This document shows, one piece after another, positions 24,252 through 37,400 of a stretch of DNA of 64,000 nucleotides (the stretch's first letter is position 1; each line of letters begins with the position of its first letter). The translations under genes were made by a program, and so were the position numbers. The DNA comes from Primulina eburnea (Eukaryota; Streptophyta; Magnoliopsida; Lamiales; Gesneriaceae). The notes beneath the pieces were generated by a model. That model had not been told where the DNA came from. It did not search any database and saw nothing but the letters and a program-made list of their open reading frames with translations. The DNA lies in the NCBI RefSeq assembly GCF_022965805.1, contig NW_027331321.1:1-64000 (forward strand), given 5' to 3'.

Positions 24252-24852
24252 AGAGTTGACCGAAGTCTAGGAATAAGACGTACCGTTGCCCCGAGTGGTT
24301 GGGTAGGTGACAGACCGTCTTATTCACACCGGGATCCCTAGATTAGAAAAGAGTCGAGTCAAGATTTGAATTGTCGAATACAGATTTGTATTCTACTACA
24401 TGTTTAGATGTATATTCATGTTACTTGATTTATGTTATGCAATTGTACATGATTTATTACATTGCATGCATCCATGTTTTATACTGGGATATGTTCTCAC
24501 CGGAGTTATCCGGCTGTTGTCGTGTCTGTATGTGTGCATGGCAACAGGTGGGGCAGGATCGGGGTCACGAGCTAGATGAGAGATGATGATAGCGTGGAGA
24601 TCTCGGGCATCGCAGATTACTAGTGTTCCTTATGAAACTTGTACTACTTATGTTTAGAGTTGTCATTTGAACACTAGTGAATGTTTGTACGAACAGACAT
24701 GTATGTACATTATGTTGTTTATTTCAGTTAACGACATGTTATGCTTTATCTATACATTTGAATTAATGTTAAAAGCAAATTTTTGACCCACATTTTCGAA
24801 CAAAGATCCAATTAAATCCCAAAAGAATTGAGTTAGAGCCCGGGTCCCCACA
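24252..24852 (+). repeat. 5' LTR of C, second part
   Basis: Continues the C LTR after the B insertion and ends GGGTCCCCACA. It matches 40303-40903 of the 3' LTR almost exactly. It includes the GGAGTTATCCGGCTGTTGTCG segment that is also recognisable in the LTR of G near 10160. Confidence 0.95.
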
Positions 24853-24857
24853 ACAGG

Positions 24858-24870
24858 TGGTATCAGAGCC
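24858..24870 (+). other. primer binding site of C
   Basis: TGGTATCAGAGCC, five bases after the LTR, complementary to initiator methionine tRNA. Copia D begins 116 bp further on. Confidence 0.9.
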
Positions 24871-24980
24871 GTAGGTTCTGTAGACTGAAATAGAATAGAA
24901 TGAGCGGGGTAGATCGAGTCATCTTCCTTGCTTTTGAGATGCTAGCATGCTTTATTGCTTTCCCTATTATATGTTGTGTT

Positions 24981-24985
24981 GTATT
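24981..24985 (+). other. left target duplication of D (GTATT)
   Basis: GTATT before D is matched by GTATT at 34344-34348. Confidence 0.95.
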
Positions 24986-27141
24986 TGAAAGCGGACCGGT
25001 TACGGTGGCCGGAAGCGCAACGGAAGTCAAAAATTTTATTTTTATGCTCATTTTTCGGCCACCACAAAAATCTTGTGCAATATTTACAAAAACATAAACA
25101 TACATAGGATGTTAGATATTTCATTACCTATCAACTTTAAAAAGTTGATTGTGGCTCCAACTTTGTTGTCAAACAACAAAGCTCTTGAATGGAAGATGAA
25201 TCTACAAGCTCCTCCTCCAAATCCTTGAAACTTTCCTTCAAATTAAGCCCACCACTAACTAGGGAAATCCCCTCACAATTTGCACTAGAAAAATGTGAGG
25301 ATTTTTCAAAGAGAAGTGTGTTTATTCCTCAACAACTTGAAGAACAAAATGAAGAAGAAAATATGGAGAGGATGAGAGTAAAGATTTCGGCCATGTCTCA
25401 TGGAGGGAAGGGGAGAATGAGTTAATTCATTTTCTTGGTGTTGCAAAAAGCAAAAGTGAAAAAGGTGCATGCCTTGCATTATTTTATTAAAAAGTAATCT
25501 CCAACCCTTCACCTCCCATGCATGCATATTATATAGTTTTTAATCAAATTAAAAACTTTGGACTAAATTTAATTATCTCAAACATATTTGAGACTAATTA
25601 AACATTACTTGAATTTACTCAAGTCCCACTAGTTTAAATAATTATTTTAATTGAGCTCTACAAGACTCAATATTATTTAATTAATCCAACACTTGAATTA
25701 ATTTAATTATTTGGGCTCTACTAGGCCCACTAGTGTTTAATTAATTCAACACTTGAATTAATTTATTTAGTCCATAATAATGTCTATGAAAATCACAATT
25801 TTCAATTACATTATTCACTTGGCCAAATTTTAATTTAGGAACACTTCCATAAATCAAAATTTATATTTCTCTCATAGAAGTCATACTTCTATTTTTCTTT
25901 ACACTTATAAACTCATTTATAAGTTGTTCAACACATTGAACTATTTTCTCCTTTATAGAAGTCATACTTCTAATTTTACTTACGCTTATAAACTCCTTTA
26001 TAAGCCGTTCAACACATTGAACTATTTTACTTCTCATCGGGATTTACAAAGCTAGTACTTGTGTGGCCCTCAATGGTTCATTGATACAACTAGCCGTGGG
26101 TTCACATCTCCATGTGATTCGGACTAAACATGTCCTTATTCGAGCATACCCCAATTGCTCCATTCTTACTTATCAACTCCTTGATAGTAAGAACGTCAGA
26201 ACTCAAGTCTGATAGTACCCAACCAATCACGTTAAACGCCTAGCAGCATCGCTTACGTGATTCCCTAGGTATCACATGATAGTGCCTGCAAGAACCATTC
26301 AATTATGGTTAGCGTACAGTACGGTCCCTTCAACTCATATATCCCGATCGATTCGACAACCATTGGTTTATCGAGAGTTGTCAATGAATCGATACTATGT
26401 GTCATGTCGTAGTTGCATCGATGGTGCAATCTATGAAACACCTTTCATAATTACAACCATACTCTGGCCAGAGATTTCGATCTACATACACATGATAACA
26501 CATAGGATATCCATACCCGAAGGTAAGCGGTGAATCCCCGACTACAATGCATCGACTCCTATGTGTTTCGACAGAACACCCAACCTTGCCACCTGATGAC
26601 CCCATGAGAGTCGGTAAACAAGTCAAAGTGTAATTCTAGCACATAGAGTCTCAATGTTGTCCCGGGTCATAAGGACTAATTCTGTACAACCATAAACCAG
26701 GACTTTTCCACTCGATAAGTGAGAACCACTTGGAAAGTCCTTTTATGGAGGGTTGTTCAGTGCACTCTACAAGGAGCACCTATCTGCATGTTCGGACATC
26801 ACAATGTCCCCTACCAATGAAACATGGTACTCACATCGCAGATACTAGTCTCTAACTCAAGCGGCCTATATCCTTCTTAGTGGCGGCTGAATCGACTAGG
26901 AACCGTTTAGAATATACAGTATTACAAATATGAGTTTCATGATACTCATCATATGAGCATCTCATATTCTTTCTACTATTTGTATATTCAAGGGCTTTAT
27001 CTATGCAGCTAGCATGGGTATACAGATAAAGATTTGCCAAAGTAATAATTTCAAATATTATTAAAATAAAGACTGCTTATTCATAGAGTTTCATTGTGAA
27101 CACTCGGCCAACACTTGGCTCGACGGGCACCTACTCTAACA
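24986..27141 (-). repeat. 3' LTR of D (2156 bp)
   Basis: Read on the minus strand it opens TGTTAGAGTAGG (27141 down) and closes CCGGTCCGCTTTCA (24986). From about 25560 to 27141 it is nearly identical to the other LTR of D, but 24986-25560 is clearly diverged from it. Confidence 0.93.
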
Positions 27142-27153
27142 ATCTCCCACTTG
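27142..27153 (-). other. polypurine tract of D
   Basis: Minus-strand CAAGTGGGAGAT directly before the 3' LTR, identical in E (near 47320-47331) and F (near 57292-57303). Confidence 0.8.
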
Positions 27154-27155
27154 CA

Positions 27156-29470
27156 CTAGAGCCAACTACCCTTATGCTTAAAACCCATTGATTCGCGATG
27201 CTTGTCGAACAATGGTCCAGGTAAAGGCTTAGCTAGTGGATCAACAACATAATCTGTGGAGCCGACTTTGTCAATAGACACATCTCTTCTTTCCACAATC
27301 TCTACGAGGATGTGGTACTTTCTCAATACGAGTTTGGATTTCTGATGAGACCTTGGCTCCTTTGCTTGAGCTATAGCTCCCGTGTTGTCACACAACACCG
27401 GGATAGGAGCAATTCTATTAGGAATGACGTCCAACTCTTGGACGAAATTCCTTATCCAAACAGCCTCTCTTGCTGCATCTGATGCAGCAATGTATTCGGC
27501 CTCTGTGCTGGAATCCGTATTATTGTCTTGCTTGGAACTCTTCCAAGAGACAGCAGCACCGTTGAGCATGAATACAAAACTAGAGGTTGACTTCGAGTTA
27601 TCGATATCGCTTTGGAAGCTAGAGTCGGTATAGCCTTCCAATTTCAGTTCTCTACCCCCATAGACCAAGAACAACTTATTGATCCTTCTCAACAACTTGA
27701 GGATGTCTTTCACAGCTTTCTAGTTGTGGAAGACCGGGGTTCGATTGATATCTTTTCACTACACATAGTGAAAACGCCACGTCAGGACGTGTAGATATCA
27801 TCCCATACATGATGTTACCAATTGCCGAAGCATACGGAATGCGTGTCATCGTCACTATCTCTGCATCAGTCTCAGGAGACAGACTTGGATAGGGACACGC
27901 CATGACACATTGGTAGATGTCCTCTCAAGGACGCATCCATCGAGAACCGCTTCACGATGGTATCATGTATGTGGACTGGGTGAGACCAAGCCATCTTTTC
28001 GATCTATCTCTATAGATATGTATCCCAATACAAAAGATGCTTCACCCAAGTCCTGCATCGAGAACTTACTCGCTAACCATATCTTTGTTGATTGCAACAT
28101 TCCTACATCATTCCCAATGATTAGAATGTCATCAACATAAAGCACCAGGAATGTCACAACACTCCCACTGACCTTCTTATACACATAGGGTCCCTCATGA
28201 TTCTTAGTAAATCAAACTCTTTGATTGTACTATCGAATCTAAGGTTCCAACTCCTTGATGCCTGCTTTAGATCATAAATAGATCTCTGAAGTTTACATAC
28301 CATATGCTCACTTCCGATAGATGTAAACCCTTCAGGTTGAGACATGTAAATCACTTTCTTAAAATCCCCATTAAGAAAGACTGTCTTAACATCCATCTGC
28401 CATATCTCATAGTCATACCATGCAGCTATGGCTAGCAAAATCCTTATGGACTTGAACATTACGACTGGGAAAAGGTTTCCTCAAAGTCAACTCCTTGTCT
28501 TTGAGTACATCCTTTTGCCACCAATCGCGCCTTGAAAGTCAACACCTTCCCATCCTCCCCAAGTCCCTGTAGGAACAGTTCCCTCAGGTGGATCCACAAG
28601 ATCCTACACTTGGTTCGAATGCATGGAATTCAACTCAGATTCCATTGCTTCAAGTCACTTGGATGAATCGGCATCAGATAACGCTTCCTTGAAGGTCCTT
28701 GGATCACATCCATGGTTAGGCTCATCATGGCCTTCTTCAAGAAGCTGACCATACCTCATAGGTGGTCTCGAGACTCTCTCGTATCTGCTAGGAGCTTGTA
28801 TCTCCTCTCTTGGCTCTTCGGGTGTGGGTTCTATTGTTGTGGGTGTCTCTCGAACCTCTTCGAGTTCTATCATCTCCCTTTTTCTATCTAATAGAAAATC
28901 CTTTTCCCAAAAAGGTTGCATTCCAAGAAACAAACACCTTTGTTTCTAGGGGATGATAGAAATGATATCCAATCTTAATTCCTTGGATATCCCACAAAGT
29001 AACATAAAATGGATCAACAATCCAATTTATCTCCCACTTACCTGCTTCACATAAGCAGGGCTCCCATATTCTAAGATAAGAATATTTGGGAGGCTTACCC
29101 ATCCATATCTCATATGGTGTCTGCCTTTGAATGGACATTTAGTAGAATATCTTTTACTTTTAAGTTATAGAGATCGTTTTTCAAGTTCTCAAGTACCAAT
29201 TAAACATTCATTCTTGTAAATGTTGCAAACACCTTTGCTAAATAAACAAGAATATCCATTTTTATCATAATAGAAATGGAAACAATGTTTTACAAAATTA
29301 GGTACAAACAAAACATCTCACAAAATTAACTTAAACTATTGTTCAACAATAAGTAAACATCCTCAATAGCCTTGGCAGCAACTCTTGCTCCATTGCCCAT
29401 TCTCAAGAAGGTCACACCTTCCTTAAGCTTCCTACTTCTTCCCATCACCTGTAACACATTACAGAGATGT
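27156..29470 (-). pseudogene. pol remnant of Copia D
   Basis: Fragments in order on the minus strand: a damaged pre-integrase region, the C-terminal part of integrase (29138-28884, PYEIWMGKPPKYSYLRIW) without its zinc and catalytic core, the linker to reverse transcriptase (28933-28655), reverse transcriptase pieces (28459-28154, and 28184-27963 with YVDD at 28139-28128), and RNase H (27713-27156 with SSTEAEY). It has in-frame TGA at 28657-28655 and TAG at 28606-28604, both shared with E and F, plus frameshifts. It cannot encode a working pol. Confidence 0.9.
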
Positions 29471-29472
29471 GA

Positions 29473-30390
29473 TCAATATTTGGTATCCAATACCCAAGAA
29501 GTAGAGTTAATTAAAATGTTTACTTCAATGTAGAACATACCATTTCCAGAACTTTTCTGGGCCAGATATTCCTTGCAATTTCGCTTCCAATGTCCAGGCT
29601 TCTTGCAGTGATGACAAACATCACAAGTCTTGTCAGCCTTAACTGGTCTGGCTGCCACAACGGGATTCGGAGATTGCCTCAACAAGGGCACGTTCTTCTT
29701 GGGACTTTGGAAAGAACTCTTCTTTCCCTTCCCATGTGGATCAGTCTTCGTACCAGATGAAGAACCCACATAAAGAACCAACTTCTCTTTCTTGATGGTG
29801 GATTCAAACGTAACAAGCATGTTTACCAATTCCTCAAGGGTCGGTTCCATCTTGTTCATGTTGAAGTTCACCACAAAAGGATCAAATGAGCTAGGCAGCG
29901 ATAACAGCAACACGTCGGTGGTCAACTCCGAAGGCAAGATCAAATCCATGCCAACGAGCTTGTCCACGAGCCCGATCACCTTTAGGCCATGCTCATGGAC
30001 CGAGGCCCCATCTCGCATGCGCAAAGTGATCAGCTCCTTGACGGTTGCATGCCTAAGAGGACGCGTTTGCTCTCCAAAGAGCTCCTTGAGGTGCAAATGA
30101 ATGTCAGCAGCATTCTTTGCACCCTCAAAACGCCTCTGTAGCTCATCGTTCATAGAAGTCAGCATATAACACCTAGCTATCAAGTCATGGTCACACCATT
30201 CCTCATAAGCCTGCAATTCCTCAGGAGTGCAGTCAGTCGGAGCCTCAACAGGGGGCGACTGAGTCAGTGTATATGTTACCCTTTCCGAATTTAAGACTAT
30301 TTTCAAATTTCTTAGCCAAGTGAGGTAATTAGGTCCAGTTAATATGTGTTTGTCGAGTATTATAGATATCGAATTGCGCATCGAAGACAT
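29473..30390 (-). CDS. Gag-like protein of Copia D with CCHC knuckle (305 aa)
   Basis: An open gag frame of the Copia retrotransposon gag type: the N-terminal part has the LTGPNYLTWLRNLKIVL pattern, followed by the helical core around 60-200, and a CCHC zinc knuckle (CHHCKKPGHWKRNC) at about 259-272, which binds element RNA. The frame runs on into the start of protease but shows D-T-K where the active site should be D-T-G, then stops. It could still supply capsid protein. The start is the first ATG of the frame and agrees with F. F is the same length to its stop at 286 because D reads TAC where E and F have TAA. Confidence 0.85.
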   Translation of the reverse strand: MSSMRNSISIILDKHILTGPNYLTWLRNLKIVLNSERVTYTLTQSPPVEAPTDCTPEELQAYEEWCDHDLIARCYMLTSMNDELQRRFEGAKNAADIHLHLKELFGEQTRPLRHATVKELITLRMRDGASVHEHGLKVIGLVDKLVGMDLILPSELTTDVLLLSLPSSFDPFVVNFNMNKMEPTLEELVNMLVTFESTIKKEKLVLYVGSSSGTKTDPHGKGKKSSFQSPKKNVPLLRQSPNPVVAARPVKADKTCDVCHHCKKPGHWKRNCKEYLAQKSSGNGMFYIEVNILINSTSWVLDTKY

Positions 30391-32194
30391 TGTTGATTTG
30401 TACTGAAAAGTAAAAACAGATAAATGTTGATGACTATTTAAAATATTTGGTAAGATATAAAGTATGGACTTTAACTTTATAAATTTTTACTCCCACTGTT
30501 TTGACATCTTTCACTACCCTCTAGTGAAAACGGGAAACTCTTTCCTCAGTAGGTACGTAAGGTCCAATTAGCGAATTGTGATCCCGAATAATATCGGCCA
30601 TCACAATTCCTAAAAGGTAGTTTCCAATTGCATCGCCATGCAACCCTCTACGTATACTTTTGTCTCACGTTTGATTAGGACCCAATAATATGACGTCGTT
30701 CATCTTTACGTGTCAAGCCTAACCCATCGATATTGAACCTTAATGGACGGTCGCCATGAGTTCCCTCAATAATATGAGCCGAAATCATGGGAGTTCCACG
30801 TAGTTCACATCACCATGTCAATGGATGTCACAGCTTTCCGGCACCCAGGGCCCCCTCAATAATATGAGCCGAGCCCCGAGTACGGGTAGCGTTCATCATG
30901 CACCCATTGTCGATGGAAGACAAGGAAATTATAAACAAATTTATAATTCCCCTTTTCGGGCTTGATATTAATTTTGAATCTTATTCAAAATGAGGGTTTT
31001 TAATTTTGAAAGGTCTCATCATTAATTTTATTTTAAAAGCTCGCCATGTTTGATCGTATGTTTGCCGGATTCATGCAACTTTGTTATTATAATAATAATA
31101 ACGCACATACTCATTATTTATAACATATCATGCATATATTATAAATAGAAAACAGTACAAGGATGATCAATCGCCCCAAAACTAATGGCCCGTGTGAGCC
31201 AAACACGGGCCTAGGTCCAATCCTAGGGTAAATGCACGGGATGCAATGCAACTAAATTATTACATTAGCATCCAATATTACATGTCTTCGATCTTCATAA
31301 TCACCAAGGCCACCATCTTCCAATCTTGATCTTCCCCTATTCTAATATTTACAAATAAATATCCATGGCACATAGGGATACATCTCATGGGGTGGGAACG
31401 GGCCATAAACCAAGCCCACTTTAAATTGATAATTATTACAATCATACAACACAAATATCCTAGCATACACCTAGCAAATTGGGCTTGGGCTTTTGATCAT
31501 CCTTCATGCATAATATCACATATCATACACCATCAATTAATTATCACTATAATTAATTGATCCAATATTATATATCTTGATCCAATCACTAACCGCCACA
31601 ATTATAAATTAAATTAACAAAGTATACAAACACCTTTGTCTACTTTCAAATTAATTTATTTATAATCGAATTTCTTGTAAATCACAATTTACTATAAATA
31701 ATTAAAGTCCCACTTCAATTATTTATTTTATGAGAAAATATGTGCAACACTTGTAAATTTAAACTTAAGGGCCCAAAAACCATTTTTCACCAAAAATACT
31801 TAGGCCCATTTAAATTTCACAAATAATGTTGTCCATCCAATGGCCCAACATCTCAAGGCCCATGACACTAAGATTGTCCAAAACACTTTTGGAAACCCTA
31901 GCCGTCATCGCCGTCGCCGGAGCTCCGTCGCCGGATTCCGGCAACAACAAAAAAATTTTTTTTTTTTATTTTAAAAAGACATTTCGGGCAGCCCCTTGGG
32001 CTGCCCCTCGGCTGCCCGAAATTTTCGGGCAGCCCGAGGGGCTGCCCGAAAAAACTATTTTTTTTTTTGTTTTTTAAAAATTTCGGCCCTTGTATTTTAT
32101 GCACCAAAAAATTCTCAAGCGGTTAGAAATCGATCTCAACATAATATTACGTAAATATTACACAAAATCCGTAACCTTAAGCTCGGATACCACT
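30391..32194 (-). other. long leader of Copia D (about 1.8 kb)
   Basis: No gene. On the minus strand it runs from the primer site (32192-32181, TGGTATCCGAGC) to the gag start. It contains a GC-rich inverted-repeat block built of CGGGCAGCCC words (31977-32053) and, nearer gag, repeated ATATTATT words within otherwise conserved sequence. The whole leader is conserved in E and F. Confidence 0.8.
32181..32192 (-). other. primer binding site of D
   Basis: Minus-strand TGGTATCCGAGC, two bases after the 5' LTR. It differs from the initiator-Met-tRNA complement TGGTATCAGAGC at one position. F has the same variant. Confidence 0.75.
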
Positions 32195-34343
32195 TGAAAG
32201 CGGACCGGTTACGGTGGCCGGAAGCGCAACGGAAGCACAAAAATTTAATTTTTGACATAAAATTTCGGCCACCATTATATAAATCTTGTGTAATATTTAC
32301 AAAAATCAAAACCATACATAGGATGTTAAGAAATGTACCTATCAACTTTAAAAAGTTGATTGTGGCTCCAACTTTGTTGTTGAACAACAAAGCTCTTGAA
32401 TGGAAGATGAATCTACAAGCTCTCCTCCTTATCTCTTGAATCTTTCCTTCAAATTAGGCCCACCACCAACTAGGTAGATCCCCTCACAATTTGCACTAGA
32501 AAAAATGTGAGGATTTTTCAAAGAGAAGTGTGTGTTCTTAAACAATTCAAGAACACAAAAATGGAAGAAAAACTTGGGAGAGAAAGAAGCAATATTTCGG
32601 CCATATGGAGTGGAATGGAGGAGGGAAGAGTTCTCTTGGGGTTGCAAAAAGTTGATCCAAAAAGTGGCATGCCATGCCAATATTTTATTCAAAAGTAATC
32701 CCCAACTCTTCACCTCCCATGCATTCATATAATATAGTTTTCTATCAAATAAAAAACCATAGACTAAATTTAATTATCTCAAACATATTTGAGACAAATT
32801 AAATATTACTTGAATTTACTCAAGTCCCACTAGTTTAAATAATTATTTTAATTGAGCTCTACAAGACTCAATATTATTTAATTAATCCAACACTTGAATT
32901 AATTTAATTATTTGGACTCTACTAGGTCCACTAGTGTCTAATTAATTCAACACTTGAATTAATTTGATTTAGTCCATAATAATGTCTATGAAAATCACAA
33001 TTTTCAATTACATTATTCACTTGGCCAAATTTTAATTTAGGAACACTTCCATAAATCAAAATTTATATTTCTCTCATAGAAGTCATACTTCTATTTTTCT
33101 TTACACTTATAAACTCATTTATAAGTTGTTCAACACATTGAACTATTTTCTCCTTTATAGAAGTCATACTTCTAATTTTACTTACGCTTATAAACTCCTT
33201 TATAAGCCGTTCAACACATTGAACTATTTTACTTCTCATCGGGATTTACAAAGCTAGTACTTGTGTGGCCCTCAATGGTTCATTGATACAACTAGCCGTG
33301 GGTTCACATCTCCATGTGATTCGGACTAAACATGTCCTTATTCGAGCATACCCCAATTGCTCCATTCTTACTTATCAACTCCTTGATAGTAAGAACGTCA
33401 GAACTCAAGTCTGATAGTACCCAACCAATCACGTTAAACGCCTAGCAGCATCGCTTACGTGATTCCCTAGGTATCACATGATAGTGCCTGCAAGAACCAT
33501 TCAATTATGGTTAGCGTACAGTACGGTCCCTTCAACTCATATATCCCGATCGATTCGACAACCATTGGTTTATCGAGAGTTGTCAATGAATCGATACTAT
33601 GTGTCATGTCGTAGTTGCATCGATGGTGCAATCTATGAAACACCTTTCATAATTACAACCATACTCTGGCCAGAGATTTCGATCTACATACACATGATAA
33701 CACATAGGATATCCATACCCGAAGGTAAGCGGTGAATCCCCGACTACAATGCATCGACTCCTATGTGTTTCGACAGAACACCCAACCTTGCCACCTGATG
33801 ACCCCATGAGAGTCGGTAAACAAGTCAAAGTGTAATTCTAGCACATAGAGTCTCAATGTTGTCCCGGGTCATAAGGACTAATTCTGTACAACCATAAACC
33901 AGGACTTTTCCACTCGATAAGTGAGAACCACTTGGAAAGTCCTTTTATGGAGGGTTGTTCAGTGCACTCTACAAGGAGCACCTATCTGCATGTTCGGACA
34001 TCACAATGTCCCCTACCAATGAAACATGGTACTCACATCGCAGATACTAGTCTCTAACTCAAGCGGCCTATATCCTTCTTAGTGGCGGCTGAATCGACTA
34101 GGAACCGTTTAGAATATACAGTATTACAAATATGAGTTTCATGATACTCATCATATGAGCATCTCATATTCTTTCTACTATTTGTATATTCAAGGGCTTT
34201 ATCTATGCAGCTAGCATGGGTATACAGATAAAGATTTGCCAAAGTAATAATTTCAAATATTATTAAAATAAAGACTGCTTATTCATAGAGTTTCATTGTG
34301 AACACTCGGCCAACACTTGGCTCGACGGGCACCTACTCTAACA
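32195..34343 (-). repeat. 5' LTR of D (2149 bp)
   Basis: Minus-strand TGTTAGAGTAGG (34343 down) to CCGGTCCGCTTTCA. The U3-side 1.6 kb matches the 3' LTR almost perfectly. The last ~570 bp (32195-32770) does not and looks like a different subfamily. Confidence 0.93.
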
Positions 34344-34348
34344 GTATT
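34344..34348 (+). other. right target duplication of D (GTATT)
   Basis: Matches 24981-24985. C sequence resumes here. Confidence 0.95.
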
Positions 34349-34472
34349 ATCTGAATTGATTTACAGCATTTCAAGCCTGAATCAGAACCGATTCTCGATC
34401 AGAGTCTATGATCAGAGGAGGGCTGAGACAGATGATATTAATTGGGTACTAAATAGTTTGATAATCAGATTT

Positions 34473-37400
34473 ATGCCGCCTAGACGAGTGCCACAGCCAG
34501 AGCAGGGTAGCACATCCGGTGTACAGATGGATGTTACCACTACACCGATGGAGACTTTATTGAAGAGATTCCAGTCTTTCCATCCGCCTACCCTGAAGGG
34601 CACAGAGAGTGCAGTAGAATGCGAGAGCTGGCTCGATGATATCGAGATGCTGTTTGAGTCTTTGGCTTACACTGACGAACGACGTGTGAAGCTGATAGGG
34701 CATCAGATGCAAGAGGTTGCCAAGAGCTGGTGGTTGACTACGAAGAGAGCCTTGGAGCACCGAGGCATTGATATCACGTGGAAAGTTTTTAAAGATGAGT
34801 TCTATCAGCGTTTCTTCCCCGTCTCCTACCGGAAAGATAAGGGAGCTGAATTTGCGAATCTGAAGCAGGGACAGTGGAACATCGAGGAGTATGTGGCTAA
34901 ATTTTCTGCATTGCTACGATTTGCACCGCATGTGGTCGGGAACGATGAGGCAGTGACCGATCAGTTCATCAACGGGCTGAATCCCGATGTCTTTACTTTG
35001 GTGAACACGGGCCGGCCTAGTACTTTTTCAGAGGCACTGAACCGAGCGAAGGGAGCCGAGGCTGGCTTGATCAGGCAGCGAGGAGCTTCCTACGGTGTTC
35101 AGGGGCAGAGACCGCCACAGTCCACGACCGTACAGTTTCCACCACCTCCTCCTCGTTTTGACAGTGGAGCTAGTGGTAGTGGCAAGAAGGAATTTCTGAA
35201 GGCTAAAGGCAAACAGTTTAAGAAATCTGGGAGTAGTTCCTCGAGTTCGAGTGGATCTCGACAGAGAGGTCAGGGGTCAGATTATAGTGGCGCATACTGT
35301 GGTTCGTGCGGAGGGCGACATGTAACGGAGCAGTGTCAAGGAGTTATGGGACGCTGCAACATCTGTAGGCAACAGGGACATTTCACCAGAGTTTGTCCCC
35401 AGAGGGGTGCACAACGATTCCAGAGCACCGGATCATCAGCACCAGCGCCACAGATGGAGAGACAGGCATCTTCTGTACACTCCTTCCAGCCACCCTCTAC
35501 ACAGACCCAGCAGAGGCCAGGAGGTAGTCAGACGGTGAGTCAGCCTCCTCGACAGCAGGCACGTGTTTTTGCCCTGACAGAGGAGCAGGCGCAGGAGGCG
35601 CCAGATGACGTCATTGCAGGTAATTGTTTCCTTTGCGGTTATCCTGCATATGTGTTGATAGACACAGGGGCATCGCATACATTCATATCTGAACATTTTG
35701 CATTGAGACATGCATTGCCTGTTGAGTCGATGTCGACAGTAGTGTCTATAGCTTCTCCGTTGGGAAGTGGTTTGATATCTGTGACTACTGTTAGACATTG
35801 TATGCTTCAGTTTGAGGGGCATGAGATTGATCTTGATTGTATAGTACTTGGTTTAGCTGATTTTGAATGTATAGTTGGCATAGACATGTTGACCAAGTAC
35901 AGGGCCACGGTAGATTGTTTCCACAAGATTGTCAGATTCAGACCCGAAATGACAGACGAGTGGAAATTCTACGGCAAGGGTTCCAGATCTCGGATTCCCT
36001 TAGTATCTGCTCTGACTATGAGTAGATTGCTTCAGAGAGGAGCAGAGGGCTTTCTCGTATATTCAGTAGACCTACTGAAGTCGAGCCCAGCATTGGCAGA
36101 TTTGCCAGTGGTTTGCGAGTTTGCAGATGTTTTTCCTGATGAGATTCCAGGATTACCTCCGATTCGAGAGGTTGATTTCAGCATAGATCTTATGCCCGGT
36201 TCTGTTCCTATTTCGAGAGCTCCATATAGGATGGCACCGATAGAGCTGAAAGAGTTGAAAGCACAGTTGGAGGATCTTCTGTCCAAGGGATATATCAGAC
36301 CCAGTGTATCACCTTGGGGTGCTCCGGTGCTTTTTGTTAGAAAGAAAGATGGTTCGATGCGACTGTGTATTGATTATAGGCAGTTGAACAAGGCGACCGT
36401 GAAGAACAAGTATCCGTTGCCTCGCATCGACGATCTTTTTGATCAATTACAGGGATATTCGGTATATTCGAAGATTGATTTGAGATCAGGGTATCATCAA
36501 CTTAGAGTTAGAGATGTTGATATTCCGAAGACTGCATTCCGAACCAGGTATGGACACTACGAGTTTGTTGTTATGCCTTTCGGTTTGACGAATGCACCTG
36601 CGGTGTTTATGAGTTTGATGAACCGCATTTTTCAGAGATATTTAGATGATTTTGTGATTGTATTTATCGATGATATTTTGGTGTATTCGAAAAATTTGAC
36701 TGAGCATGCAGATCACCTGAGGATTATATTGAAGACTTTGCGACAGGAGCAGTTGTATGCTAAACTGTCCAAGTGTGAATTCTGGCTGCGACAGGTTGTC
36801 TTCTTGGGGCATATTATATCTGGAGATGGTATTGCGGTAGATCCGAGTAAAGTTGAGGCTGTGATCAATTGGCCGAGACCGATTTCTGTGCCAGAGATAC
36901 GCAGTTTCATGGGTCTAGCCGGGTATTATCGACGTTTTATTCGAGACTTCTCCAGTATAGCGAAGCCGATTACCCAGTTGACACAGAAGAATATGCCATT
37001 TGTGTGGTCCGAAGATTGTGAAGCCAGTTTTGTTGAGCTGAAGAAGAGGCTGACTAGTGCGCCTGTCTTGACAATTCCATCAGGTACAGGTGAGTTCGTT
37101 GTATATTGTGATGCATCTCACAGAGGGCTTGGATGTGTTCTTATGCAGCGAGGGCACGTGATAGCATACGCCTCTAGACAGCTGAAGCCGCACGAGACCC
37201 GTTATCCGATTCATGACCTTGAATTGGCGGCGATTGTGTTTGCACTTAAGATCTGGCGTCATTATCTGTATGGCGAGAAATTTGAGATCTATTCCGATCA
37301 CAAGAGCCTGAAGTATCTCTTTTCTCAGTCAGAGTTGAATATGAGGCAGCGACGATGGCTTGATCTGCTGAAAGATTTTGATTGCGAGATCAAGTACCAT

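Larger units (their letters stand above)
24986..34343 (-). mobile_element. Copia element D, reversed, non-autonomous (9358 bp)
   Basis: A complete but defective Ty1/Copia element on the minus strand, bounded by GTATT. The internal region is 5053 bp, nearly the same as in E (5046) and F (5051). The gag is open. Protease is damaged, the integrase core is missing, and reverse transcriptase and RNase H are broken up. It sits in the leader of C, between the primer site and gag. Confidence 0.95.

Noticed and set aside
34317..34472. Extended N-terminus of the C polyprotein
   Set aside because: This part lies in the LTR of D and the leader of C. The family start MPPRR is at 34473.
36032..36286. Minus-strand frames opposite gag-pol of A, B, C and K
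   Set aside because: They are shadows of the strongly conserved plus-strand frame and recur at the same places in each copy.
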